DNA of 37,581 nt, from the NCBI GenBank assembly GCA_003170295.1, contig PNAJ01000145.1, positions 1 to 37,581 on the forward strand, in the 5' to 3' direction. Every line of letters starts with the position of its first letter. Positions within the stretch are counted from its first letter, which is position 1. The position numbers and the translations under genes were made by a program. Of the stretch, positions 16,069-23,867 are shown piece by piece. Source of the DNA: Bryobacterales bacterium. Its GTDB lineage: Bacteria; Acidobacteriota; Terriglobia; Bryobacterales; Bryobacteraceae. A model generated the notes under the pieces. That model saw nothing but the letters and a program-made list of their open reading frames with translations, was not told the DNA's origin and did no database searches.

Positions 16069-16323
16069 ATGCCGCGATACCCACCAGAGGGAAAATCGGG
16101 TGGGCCGATCATGAATCCCCGGGGGAGGATGACAGTCGAGGAAATCGCGCGTCGCCTGGACATCGGCCGTCAGGCGGTCTACACGATGCTGGAGCAGGGA
16201 ATCATTCCTGCCGTCCGCCTTGGACGACGGTGGATCGTCACCCGGCACGCGTTCGAAAACTGGGAGCGCACCTGCGGAATGCCGACTGGACTTCAACCGA
16301 ATACCGAGCCTAAAGTGACGTGA
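16069..16323 (+). CDS. Excisionase-family HTH protein
   Basis: This protein of up to 84 aa has a MerR/excisionase-type helix-turn-helix in residues 21-60: 'MTVEEIARRLDIGRQAVYTM', then 'GIIPAVRLGRRWIVTRHAF'. Such proteins bend attachment-site DNA and steer the integrase towards excision, or act as regulators. It ends 4 bases before the integrase start, so the two are co-transcribed. The start is uncertain: ATG 16069, 16111 and 16129 are all in frame, and none has a strong ribosome site. Confidence 0.8.
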   Translation: MPRYPPEGKSGGPIMNPRGRMTVEEIARRLDIGRQAVYTMLEQGIIPAVRLGRRWIVTRHAFENWERTCGMPTGLQPNTEPKVT

Positions 16324-16327
16324 CGCT

Positions 16328-17533
16328 ATGCCCGTCTACAAACGCAAATACCGGTCGGGAAAGGTAGTTTGGTACTACCAATTCGCCCTGACGGGATCGA
16401 CACGCCGGAATCAGAATCTTGTCACCGAATCTGGATTCGCGACCAAGCAGGAGGCCACCGCCGCCAAGGCGGTGCGCCGCGCAGAGGAACTGGTGCGTCA
16501 GGCGGCCACCGGCGGCGTGGCCGCGCCCATGCCGACGACGCTGGCGATGCTCCTTGCAGAGTTCATGAACCAGCACGCCGAGGAAAACTTAGCGCCGAAA
16601 ACCGTTGAGCGATATCGCGAGATGGTTGCGTACATCGCGCCGGAACTGCTCGCGATGAACATGACTGAGATTACGCCGCTTCATCTCAGCCGCGAGTGGA
16701 CGCGGTTACTGAAGTCCGGCGGCCACACCCGCAAGTCCAAGACGCCTCGCGCAATGAAGCCGAAGACGGTCAGGAACATCGCTGGCTTGGTGTCCTCAGC
16801 ATTTGTGCGCGCGATCAAGTGGGGACTGGCCACCATAAATCCTGTGACCCACAGCGATCTCCCGAAGGTGAGGAAGCGCTTCGGAATGGCGCTGCTCCCG
16901 TCGGAGCAGGATCGCCTGGCCCAGTGTGCAACCGGCCCATGGTGCCTCCCGGTTTTTCTCGATGTGGCGGCAGCGAGCGGCGCACGGCGCGGGGAGGTTT
17001 TGGCTCTGCGATGGTCGGACCTCAAAGGCATGACCGTGTTCATTGATCGGTCACTCTGCCAGACCAGGGACGGGCTGGTGTTCAAGAGCACCAAGACCGA
17101 GGAGCCTCGCAAAGTGGAGTTGCCGCCGTCGATGGTGGCTTGCCTTGAGGCGCATCGACTGCGTCAGGATGAGTTCCGCCGTCAGTTTGGCCCGGACTAT
17201 CGCACCGAACTGGACCTGATCTTCGCCAACCCGGATGGATCGCCATTGATGCCTAATTCGATTTCATCAACGGTGTCGCGGCTCTGCCGGCGCCTGGGCC
17301 TCCCCAAGGGAGCATCCCTCCACGTCCTGCGACACAGCCACGCGAGCCTCCTGCTGACCGACGGTGTGGACCTTGCGACCGTCTCCGCGCGCCTCGGCCA
17401 CTCATCCGTGCGCACGACCGCCGACATCTACAGCCACGCGATCCGCGGCAAGGACCACGCGGCCGCCCAGTGTTGGGACGACATCATGCAGCGAGCGCGC
17501 GGCGAGACAGAAAAAGCCAAAACTGTAAACTAG
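16328..17533 (+). CDS. int: Tyrosine-family site-specific integrase
   Basis: This 401-aa phage-type integrase has an N-terminal arm-binding region ('MPVYKRKYRSGKVVWYYQF'), a core-binding SAM-like domain around residues 75-175 and a catalytic domain. The active-site set is visible: Arg in 'SGARRGEVLALRW' near residue 219, His-x-x-Arg in 'HVLRHSHASLL' near 331, His in 'RLGHSSVRTTADIYSHA' near 357 and the Tyr nucleophile near 368. The length and order are complete. It follows the excisionase by 4 bases and points out of the element, so the right attachment site should lie just downstream. No tRNA is seen there. Confidence 0.93.
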   Translation: MPVYKRKYRSGKVVWYYQFALTGSTRRNQNLVTESGFATKQEATAAKAVRRAEELVRQAATGGVAAPMPTTLAMLLAEFMNQHAEENLAPKTVERYREMVAYIAPELLAMNMTEITPLHLSREWTRLLKSGGHTRKSKTPRAMKPKTVRNIAGLVSSAFVRAIKWGLATINPVTHSDLPKVRKRFGMALLPSEQDRLAQCATGPWCLPVFLDVAAASGARRGEVLALRWSDLKGMTVFIDRSLCQTRDGLVFKSTKTEEPRKVELPPSMVACLEAHRLRQDEFRRQFGPDYRTELDLIFANPDGSPLMPNSISSTVSRLCRRLGLPKGASLHVLRHSHASLLLTDGVDLATVSARLGHSSVRTTADIYSHAIRGKDHAAAQCWDDIMQRARGETEKAKTVN

Positions 17534-17562
17534 AAGTCGCGCGCGCCTAAAAGAGCCGATTC

Positions 17563-17583
17563 GTAAAACGGGCGTCGTTTTAC
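17563..17583. terminator. Hairpin downstream of the integrase
   Basis: The 8-bp arms gtaaaacg and cgttttac flank the 5-base loop ggcgt, 29 bases after the integrase stop. A second small stem (ggggg-caac-tcccc) follows within 30 bases. Lack of a T-run after the stem leaves open an attachment-site or protein-binding role. Confidence 0.4.
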
Positions 17584-17710
17584 TTTCGGGGGGCAACTCC
17601 CCGTGAAGGGCTTCGTCGATTCGGGCCAGCCCTCCGAGGCCCGGGGCGATCTTGCTGGAGTTAGGATGCACTTCTCGATATCGACGTTACTCCAAGTGCC
17701 CCATGAGGAA

Positions 17711-18016
17711 TCACGGAAACACTTCCTCTCCTTCAGCCGCGCGGTCTGGCGCTCCTTCACGGTCACCAATCCACTCCATCGGGCCATGAATCAGACCCGC
17801 AATTTCGCGCGGGTCGGCGGAGGCTTTCGTGTGGCAATCGTCGCAGAAATATACCCACTCGGAGAAGAACCGGTCGTCCAGGTTGGAGAACACTCGGGGC
17901 CCACCTGCAATCTTCATTAAGTGCGCTCCACCCGATGTTGCGCTCTTGACAAGAAAGTGGGCGCAAATCATGACGATTTCTCCGGCTCGGGGCTGTCGGT
18001 CGGTTTGCGTTTTCAT
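17711..18016 (-). CDS. Small conserved hypothetical protein with a Cys motif
   Basis: This protein of about 101 aa runs from ATG 18016. The stretch 'VMICAHFLVKSATSGGAHLM' and 'EWVYFCDDCHTKASADPREI' looks like genuine coding sequence and resembles small proteins of accessory islands. C18 and the pair C58-x2-C61 could hold a metal, but the set is too sparse to claim a zinc ribbon. The end is acidic and disordered. No strong ribosome site is seen, and a GTG three codons upstream of the ATG is an alternative start. It lies between the integrase and the hydrogenase operon, convergent with int. Confidence 0.5.
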   Translation of the reverse strand: MKTQTDRQPRAGEIVMICAHFLVKSATSGGAHLMKIAGGPRVFSNLDDRFFSEWVYFCDDCHTKASADPREIAGLIHGPMEWIGDREGAPDRAAEGEEVFP

Positions 18017-18314
18017 TGACGTGACTTCTATGGCCACCAACGGTAATTGGTGGGCCTGTTTCCGCTCTAGGGAGCATACAGCCTCGCACCCGCGGGCGCA
18101 ATGGGCTTGGGCCGAGCCCCTCTCTAGAGAAGGACCGCGGCGCACGCCGGAGCCCCCGACAAGTCTGCCGCTCAACTCGAAAGACCAGATTTCATGCCAT
18201 GGCGCAGCAGTTGGTTGGGTTTTCTTCGTGTCTGGAACCGCCTCCGGACCCGCTGAACCGCGTCGACAAACCTTCGACAACTTTCCCGTAGTCCGGTTTC
18301 GGCGTAGGATAAGT

Positions 18315-18334
18315 GCCGGGTGAAGTGACCCGGC
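18315..18334. terminator. Hairpin after the hydrogenase operon
   Basis: The 7-bp arms gccgggt and acccggc with a 6-base loop lie 11-30 bases past the hyfI stop. The leftward-flanking sequence is only weakly T-rich. The rest of 18017-18344 holds nothing I can support as a gene. Confidence 0.45.
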
Positions 18335-18344
18335 CCGGTCGGCA

Positions 18345-19169
18345 TCACCCCTCGCGGGGCAGGCCGCGGGCATCGAGGCGCCCGACCGCGACCAGGATAC
18401 CGAAGAGGATGGCCTCAGGGCGCGGTGGACAGCCGGGGACGTAGACGTCGACGGGGAGGACCCGGTCGACGCCGCCGGCGCTGGCGTATCCCTCCCCGAC
18501 GATGCCCCCGGAGGCGGCGCAGGCTCCCACGGCGATCACGACGCGCGGGTCGGGGACGGCCTCGACCGTGCGGCGGACGGCGGTCTCCAGATTGCGCGTG
18601 ACCGGGCCCGTGACCACGACCCCGTCCGCGTGGCGTGGGGAGGCAACGAAGTCGATGCCGAGGCGACGAACGTCGTACACGGGGTTCAGGAGGGCGGCGA
18701 GCTCCCAGTCGCAGGCGTTGCAGGAGCCGGCGTCGAGGTGGCGGAGGTGCAGCGACCGGCCGAGTACCCGGTGGATCTCGGACGAGGCGCGGGCGGCCTC
18801 GGCATCCCGGTCGGGTGCTGGTCCCGCCGCCAGGACGGCAGGGTCGTCGGCCACGACCTCGATCCGCAGGTCGTCGCGGCGGTGCGCCGCGAGCTCGAAG
18901 TCCCGTCCCATGACGACCGCGTCTGCCCATGGATCCTCGGCACAGCGGCCGCAGAAGACGCACCGCGCGAGGTCGAGAGCGACGTGGCGGCCTTCGGCGT
19001 CGAAATGCTCCGAGATCGCACCCGCCGGGCAGACTGAGGGAGGCGGCAGGTGGCTACCGGCGCGTAGCACCGGCGCCCCGCGAAAGCGGTCCGGCGGCAC
19101 GCTCGGCTCCGCAGGGTAGTGGATCGTGACCACCCCGGTGCGAAGCGCGTTTATGAGAATTCGCAACAT
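18345..19169 (-). CDS. hyfI: Group 4 hydrogenase small subunit fused to a reduced ferredoxin domain (HyfH-HyfI type)
   Basis: This protein has 274 aa. Residues 1-100 match HycF/HyfH ferredoxins ('LRTGVVTIHYPAEP', 'ARCVFCGRCAEDP'), and residues about 125-265 are the NuoB/HycG-like small subunit. The latter has cysteines in 'AGSCNACDWELAALLNPVYD', 'GACAASGGI' and 'VPGCPPRPEA' for the proximal [4Fe-4S] cluster. In the ferredoxin part the first CxxCxxC is absent, and so is the CP of the second motif. The retained CVFCGRC plus the CP of 'SVCPAGAI' make exactly one complete cluster, so one of the usual two has been lost cleanly. ATG 19169 sits 1 base after the hyfG stop; a longer frame to 19388 lies inside hyfG. 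Confidence 0.85.
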   Translation of the reverse strand: MLRILINALRTGVVTIHYPAEPSVPPDRFRGAPVLRAGSHLPPPSVCPAGAISEHFDAEGRHVALDLARCVFCGRCAEDPWADAVVMGRDFELAAHRRDDLRIEVVADDPAVLAAGPAPDRDAEAARASSEIHRVLGRSLHLRHLDAGSCNACDWELAALLNPVYDVRRLGIDFVASPRHADGVVVTGPVTRNLETAVRRTVEAVPDPRVVIAVGACAASGGIVGEGYASAGGVDRVLPVDVYVPGCPPRPEAILFGILVAVGRLDARGLPREG

Positions 19170-19170
19170 G

Positions 19171-20787
19171 TCAGCGATCTGTGCACGAGTAGCAGAGCTC
19201 GAAGCTCTTGTTGACGAGCGGAAAGTCCGGAACGATCGCCGTCTCGGCGGCCAGGGCCACGGCGGGCCAGTTGTGGTAGCTCGGCGACCGGAGGTGGTAT
19301 CGCTCCACTCGCCCGCCCGGATCGGTGCGAAGCCAGTGGACCGCCTCGCCTCGCGGCGACTCGATGGCCGAAATCCCGATCCGTCCACCCGGCAGCGGCT
19401 CTGGGAGGGCTACCTGCAACGGCCCTGGCTCGAGCCGCCGGACGAATTCTCCGATGAGGCGGATCGACTCCCGGGCCTCCAGGGCGCGAACCGTCACGCG
19501 GGCCATCGCGTCGCCGCCGTCCGAGACGGTAACAACGTGCAGGTCGGGCGGCTCAGGACCCGCAAACGCTCCATGGGGATGATCCCGCCGCGCATCGCGG
19601 TCCACACCACTTGCCCGGGCCGCCACTCCGGCAACCGCGAGGTCCACTGCAGCCTGGTGTTCGAGGACACCGGTATCGTCTAGCCGATCGACCACCGACG
19701 GGTTGGCTTCGATCCGCTCCATCAGGCCGTCAAGCCCGGCGAGAGTTTCCTGGATCGTGACGTTGACGGCTAAGAGGACGTCGGCCGGGACATCGAGGTG
19801 CACGCCGCCCGGGACCACCAGGCCCCGGAGGAAGCGATTGCCGGTCAGCCGCTCGTTCATCTGCTGGAGCCGCTCCTTCAAACGCGCGCCGGTGGCGGTT
19901 CCGTAGTGGAAGGCAGCTCCGGCGCAGATGTTGCCGACGTCGCCGACGTGGTTGTACAGCCGCTCCAGCTCTAGAGCGATGCTCCGGATAAGCCGGGCTC
20001 GTGGCGGAGCGTCGACCGCGGCAATCTGTTCGAGCGCCTCGCAGTAGCCCAGGCCGTGCGCGACCGAGCAGACCCCGCAGATACGCTCGGCGATATAGAA
20101 GGCGTCGAGCGGCAAGAGTCCCTCCATCCGCTTCTCCAGTCCGCGATGTGTGTAGAACAAGCGCGCGTCGAGATGGAGCACGGTCTCGCCGACCGACGTG
20201 AAGCGGAAGTGACCCGGCTCGATGATGCCGGCGTGGATCGGGCCAACGGGGATTTCGAAGACGCCCTCGCCCTCCGCGACGAGGTGCGGGAACTCGTCGG
20301 CGGGCTCAACCGGGACGCGCCGCGACCCGTCGAAAGACTTACGGAGCGGGAAGACGCCCGGCGGCCATCCGTCGTGAACCACCAGCGGGCGGGGATCGGG
20401 ATGCCCCACCGGAACGATTCCGAAAAGGTCCTGCATCTCACGCTCGTGCCAGTTCGCGGCAGGCACCGCCGTCGTCAGGGAGGGTACCTCCGGATGCGCC
20501 GCATCCACGGAGACCAGCAGCGTCACGAACCGGTCCGGGGCGCCGGGCGTGGTGGGCTCGAAGACGTAGCGAACTTTAAGATCGCCGTCCGGAGTCGCCG
20601 TCTCATCGGTTGCGACGACCGTGGCCAGGGCCATCGAGTGCGGTCCGATGAGCGCGGCGGCCGCGGCCGGGAGATCGCCCGTGCGACTGAGGCGCACGGT
20701 GAGGTCCGATGGGCGCGGGCCAACACTCGCGTCGATCGAGCCGCTCGCGTATGCCCGCAAGGCGTCCGTGAGGGCACGGTCAGTCAT
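19171..20787 (-). CDS. hyfG: Group 4 [NiFe]-hydrogenase large subunit (NuoC-NuoD fusion type)
   Basis: This 538-aa protein is the catalytic subunit. Residues 1 to about 170 are NuoC-like ('WHEREMQDLFGIVPVGHPDP') and the rest is NuoD/HycE-like. The first nickel motif is intact near residue 236 ('ERICGVCSVAHGLGYCEAL'). The C-terminus reads 'NKSFELCYSCTDR' and stops, which keeps CxxC but has Glu-Leu where HycE-type proteins have Asp-Pro. Four Cys remain for the Ni-Fe centre, so it may be a true hydrogenase rather than an energy-converting relative without nickel. The ATG at 20787 overlaps the hyfF stop by 4 bases. The family normally needs a maturation protease and HypA-F, none of which is in the window. 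Confidence 0.88.
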   Translation of the reverse strand: MTDRALTDALRAYASGSIDASVGPRPSDLTVRLSRTGDLPAAAAALIGPHSMALATVVATDETATPDGDLKVRYVFEPTTPGAPDRFVTLLVSVDAAHPEVPSLTTAVPAANWHEREMQDLFGIVPVGHPDPRPLVVHDGWPPGVFPLRKSFDGSRRVPVEPADEFPHLVAEGEGVFEIPVGPIHAGIIEPGHFRFTSVGETVLHLDARLFYTHRGLEKRMEGLLPLDAFYIAERICGVCSVAHGLGYCEALEQIAAVDAPPRARLIRSIALELERLYNHVGDVGNICAGAAFHYGTATGARLKERLQQMNERLTGNRFLRGLVVPGGVHLDVPADVLLAVNVTIQETLAGLDGLMERIEANPSVVDRLDDTGVLEHQAAVDLAVAGVAARASGVDRDARRDHPHGAFAGPEPPDLHVVTVSDGGDAMARVTVRALEARESIRLIGEFVRRLEPGPLQVALPEPLPGGRIGISAIESPRGEAVHWLRTDPGGRVERYHLRSPSYHNWPAVALAAETAIVPDFPLVNKSFELCYSCTDR

Positions 20788-22250
20788 CGGACGATCTCCG
20801 TGGCGCGCCGGAGGAGCCCGTCGAAGCTGGCGGGTATGGTGAGTCCGAGCAGGATCATGATTGCGGCGAGCAGCATCATCCCCAGGAGCGGAGACCAAGT
20901 CTCGGGCTCGCGGCTGACCGCGGCCGCCGGCTCGCCGAACACCATCGAGCCTACATGGTGGAGCAGGCCGGCAAAGATGATGACGACCATCGCCAGAAAG
21001 ATCGCGATCGCCACCCAGTGACCCTGGCCGATCCCGGCGCGCAGCACCAGCAGCTCGCTCACAAAGATCGAGAACGGCGGCACGCCGGCCAGCGATAGCG
21101 CCGCGAGCATGAGGAGCGTTCCGCCGATCGGGGCCACGCTCAGCAGTCCCCGGATGACCCGCATATCGCGCGAGCCGTAGCGGGCGATGGCTTTACCGGC
21201 GGCGAAGAACGCGAGGGCCTTGGTGATGCCGTGATTTACGACGTGCAGCAAGGCGGCGTAGGTCCCGATGCGGCCGCCGAAGCCCAACCCAAGCGCCACG
21301 ATCCCGACGTGCTCGACGCTGTGGTAGCCGAGCAGGCGCTTGATGTCGTGCTGAGCCAGAATAAATGGGGTGGCCACGACCACCGAGATGAGGCCGAACA
21401 CCAGCAGCACCCCTGCCGGGAACGCCGGGCCGCACGCGGCGGCGGCGATCGTCTGGAACCGGATGATCCCAAGGAGCGCGCACTTGATGAGGACGCCCGA
21501 AAGCAGCGCAGAGACCGGCGTGGGCGCTTGGCTATGCGCGTCGGGCAGCCAGAGGTGCATGGGCGCGAGACCCGCCTTGGTGCCGTAGCCGACCATCACG
21601 AAGATGAAACCGATCCGGACGATGCCGGGATCGAGCGTGGGAGCGACTTTCATGATCGCCGACCAGCTCAACGCTCCCGCGCCTCCGTGGAGGCCGGCGG
21701 CAGCGGCGGCGGCATAGATGACCACCGTTCCGAACAGCCCGAAGGAGATGCCAATGGTGGTCACGATGATGTACTTCCACGCCGCCTCCAGGCCGTGCTG
21801 ATGTCCGTGGTAGCCGATGAGGACGGCCGAGGTGATCGTCGTCCCTTCCATGGCGATCCACAGGACTCCGAGGTTGTCGGCGAGGACCGTCACCACCATT
21901 GTCGCGACAAAGGCGTGCACCAGCGCGAAGTAGGACCGTAGCAACTCGGATTTCATGTTGCCGACCGCCAGCGCCTGCTTAAGCCACCCCACCGTATAGA
22001 TGGACACAGCCAAGGTGAGGAAGGCGACAAGGAGAAGAAAGATGAGCCCGAGGTCGTCTATGCGGAGGAGGCCGATCGCCCGCGGGCCGCCGGATGCCAC
22101 CTCGCGCGCCAGGACCAGTGTGAGAGCGAGAAGGACCGCCGAGCCACAGACATCGATGGCCGAGAGGATGCGGCGGTCGTGCGTCGTAAGCATGAGCAGC
22201 GCCGTGACGGCCGGGACCACCGGAAGAACCCACAGGAGCGTCTCAGACAC
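20784..22250 (-). CDS. hyfF: Hydrogenase-4 membrane subunit, NuoN/NuoM-like antiporter (HyfF/HycQ)
   Basis: This 488-aa polytopic membrane protein of the proton-pumping Nuo/Mrp antiporter family has about 14 predicted spans. Recognisable blocks are 'YTVGWLKQALAVGNMKSELL' early on, 'AMEGTTITSAVLIGYHGHQ', and the conserved channel region 'GTKAGLAPMHLWLPDAHSQA' with its key lysine. 'LLGYHSVEHVGIVALGLGFG' follows. It should couple electron transfer in HyfG/HyfI to ion movement. It starts 3 bases after the hyfE stop and overlaps hyfG by 4 bases. The length is usual for HyfF. Confidence 0.9.
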   Translation of the reverse strand: MSETLLWVLPVVPAVTALLMLTTHDRRILSAIDVCGSAVLLALTLVLAREVASGGPRAIGLLRIDDLGLIFLLLVAFLTLAVSIYTVGWLKQALAVGNMKSELLRSYFALVHAFVATMVVTVLADNLGVLWIAMEGTTITSAVLIGYHGHQHGLEAAWKYIIVTTIGISFGLFGTVVIYAAAAAAGLHGGAGALSWSAIMKVAPTLDPGIVRIGFIFVMVGYGTKAGLAPMHLWLPDAHSQAPTPVSALLSGVLIKCALLGIIRFQTIAAAACGPAFPAGVLLVFGLISVVVATPFILAQHDIKRLLGYHSVEHVGIVALGLGFGGRIGTYAALLHVVNHGITKALAFFAAGKAIARYGSRDMRVIRGLLSVAPIGGTLLMLAALSLAGVPPFSIFVSELLVLRAGIGQGHWVAIAIFLAMVVIIFAGLLHHVGSMVFGEPAAAVSREPETWSPLLGMMLLAAIMILLGLTIPASFDGLLRRATEIVR

Positions 22251-22253
22251 GCA

Positions 22254-22910
22254 TCATCCCCTCAGCCTGTCCAGGTCCGCGATGTCAGCGTCGACCGTCG
22301 AGCGGACCCGGAGCACCATGATCGCCATGACGAGCGCGGCGAGGATGACGTCGAGAATCACACCGATTTCAATGATGAGTGGCATGCCCTGTGTCACCGA
22401 CATCGCTGTGAAAAAGATCCCGTTCTCCGACGCGAACAGGCCTACCATCTGGGTCAGCGCGGTCTTTTGGGTGGCCATGGCCAGCACGCCAGTCAGCGTG
22501 AGAGCGATGCCGACCGGAAGTGCGTTGCCGGTAATCGCCTGCCGGACGGAACCGAGCGAGGCACTCAGTTGGAACGACACCACAACGATCAATACCGCCA
22601 GGGCGAGCGTCGCGCCGACCGGGATGACCGGCTCCACCTCGCGCCGGATGTTCATGCGCTGGACTACATGGTGCAGCACCCACGGCAGCACCATGGCCTT
22701 GACAATGAGTGTGATGCCCGCGATGACCCAGAGATCCACGTTCCCGGTGGCCGTTGCGAGGACCGCGCCTGCGACGGCGATGAAAAGCGACTGCGCGGCC
22801 ACGGCATAGATAGCACGGTAGATCTGACCTGCAGCGACGATGAGGATCATCGTGAACAGCAGGAGCGCGCCGAGGTCGTCAATGATTGTGTGAACCGTCT
22901 CGGCGCTCAC
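22254..22910 (-). CDS. hyfE: Hydrogenase-4 membrane subunit, NuoK-like (HyfE/HycP)
   Basis: This 218-aa protein starts at GTG 22910, overlapping the hyfC stop by 4 bases (GTGA). The N-terminus is 'VSAETVHTIIDDLGALLLFT'. About seven hydrophobic segments follow, with conserved 'LIVKAMVLPWVLHHVVQRM' and 'QKTALTQMVGLFASENGIFF', which match HyfE. The frame stays open far upstream (to 23744), but that part is Arg/Gly-rich and antiparallel to nothing recognisable, so it is not coding. In the complex it probably forms a small part of the membrane arm next to HyfF. Confidence 0.88.
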   Translation of the reverse strand: MSAETVHTIIDDLGALLLFTMILIVAAGQIYRAIYAVAAQSLFIAVAGAVLATATGNVDLWVIAGITLIVKAMVLPWVLHHVVQRMNIRREVEPVIPVGATLALAVLIVVVSFQLSASLGSVRQAITGNALPVGIALTLTGVLAMATQKTALTQMVGLFASENGIFFTAMSVTQGMPLIIEIGVILDVILAALVMAIMVLRVRSTVDADIADLDRLRG

Positions 22911-23851
22911 AAGATCCTCAGTGCCAGCGCCGTGAGGGCGCACGCGAATCCGACGCCGAGGTACTGCGGCACGCGGAACAGCCGGAGCTTGGCGTAGGAC
23001 GACTCGACCAGCGCGAGGTAGAGCGCGAGCACCAGGATCTTCACCGCGAACGCGCCGGCTCCGAGCAGGAGGCCCGTGGCGCCCGCGCTGTCCGCCGGCA
23101 GGGCTGGGAAGAAGAGGGCTGCGACCAGACCGAGGGTCACGATCTGGCGCATGTGCGTCGCGAGCATCATGCAGCCGAGCCCCGGTCCGGAGTGCTCGAT
23201 CAGCATGCCTTCGTGCAGCATCGTGAGCTCGAGGTGGGTGTCCGGGTTGTCCACCGGGATGCGGCCTGTTTCCGCCGGGAGCAGCACCAGCATGGCCGCA
23301 AAGCCGAGAAAGTCCGCCGCGTGCCAGGCGACGATCCACGACGTCCCGCGGTGCGCTGCCAGGGCGCCGAGCTCCGTGGTTCCGGCGGTCAGCGCGGTGG
23401 AGAACACCACCATCATCAAAACCGGCTCGACCAGCGGCGCGATGGTCATCTCGCGCGAGGCCCCCATGCCGCCGAACGCGCCGCCGGCGTCGAGCGCGCC
23501 GATTGCCGTGAGGAAGCGGGCCAGCGCGAGCAGCCCGAGAAGCATCAACGCGTCGCCCAACGGGAAGGCCGGCGGCCCCACCCGGACGACCGGAACCAGT
23601 GCGCCCGCAGCCACCGTGGCAGCCAGCACCAGTACCGGAATCGACCGGAAGAAGCCCGAGGCCGTGTCCGCTTGCACCGTACCCTTGCGGAGCAGCTTGA
23701 TGAGGTCGCGGTAGGGTTGGAGGACCCCGGCCCCCTGGCGGCATTGGAGCCGGGCTTTCATCTTCTGAATGGCGCCGGTGACCAGCGGCCCGAGCAGCAC
23801 CAGGAGAGCCATTTCGAGGAGCACCAGCACGAGCGGTCTGTCGCCGGTCAT
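22907..23851 (-). CDS. hyfC: Hydrogenase membrane anchor subunit, NuoH-like (HyfC/HycD)
   Basis: This 314-aa protein has about eight membrane spans. The family signature near the start is 'RLQCRQGAGVLQPYRDLIKL', followed by 'LRKGTVQADTASGFF'; both are typical of NuoH/HycD. A loop with acidic residues ('PVDNPDTHLELTMLHEGMLI', then 'EHSGPGL') is the expected cytoplasmic contact with the hydrogenase module. It links the peripheral arm (HyfG/HyfI) to the pumping subunits. It starts 16 bases after the hyfB stop and overlaps hyfE by 4 bases. Confidence 0.92.
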   Translation of the reverse strand: MTGDRPLVLVLLEMALLVLLGPLVTGAIQKMKARLQCRQGAGVLQPYRDLIKLLRKGTVQADTASGFFRSIPVLVLAATVAAGALVPVVRVGPPAFPLGDALMLLGLLALARFLTAIGALDAGGAFGGMGASREMTIAPLVEPVLMMVVFSTALTAGTTELGALAAHRGTSWIVAWHAADFLGFAAMLVLLPAETGRIPVDNPDTHLELTMLHEGMLIEHSGPGLGCMMLATHMRQIVTLGLVAALFFPALPADSAGATGLLLGAGAFAVKILVLALYLALVESSYAKLRLFRVPQYLGVGFACALTALALRIL

Positions 23852-23867
23852 TCTAAGATCACCCCAT

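Larger units (their letters stand above)
9893..17583. mobile_element. Integrative element with replication operon and QueC-like cargo
   Basis: Boundaries are approximate. The right end is set by the outward-facing integrase and the left end by the excisionase-like stump and the end of the rep operon. Contents are xis, int, a four-gene replication module and a two-gene cargo, with no capsid, portal, tail or conjugation genes. That composition resembles a phage satellite or integrated plasmid. I found no convincing direct repeat joining the two ends, so the att sites are unknown. The left border could extend to about 9460. Confidence 0.6.

Noticed and set aside
9500..17700. Attachment-site direct repeats joining the element ends
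   Set aside because: By eye no repeat of 15 bp or more was found between the left border region and the DNA after the integrase. A computed search is needed.
22911..23744. Upstream extension of the hyfE frame to nearly 500 residues
   Set aside because: It overlaps hyfC, is Arg/Gly/Pro-rich and lacks hydrophobic segments. The GTG at 22910 gives the expected HyfE.
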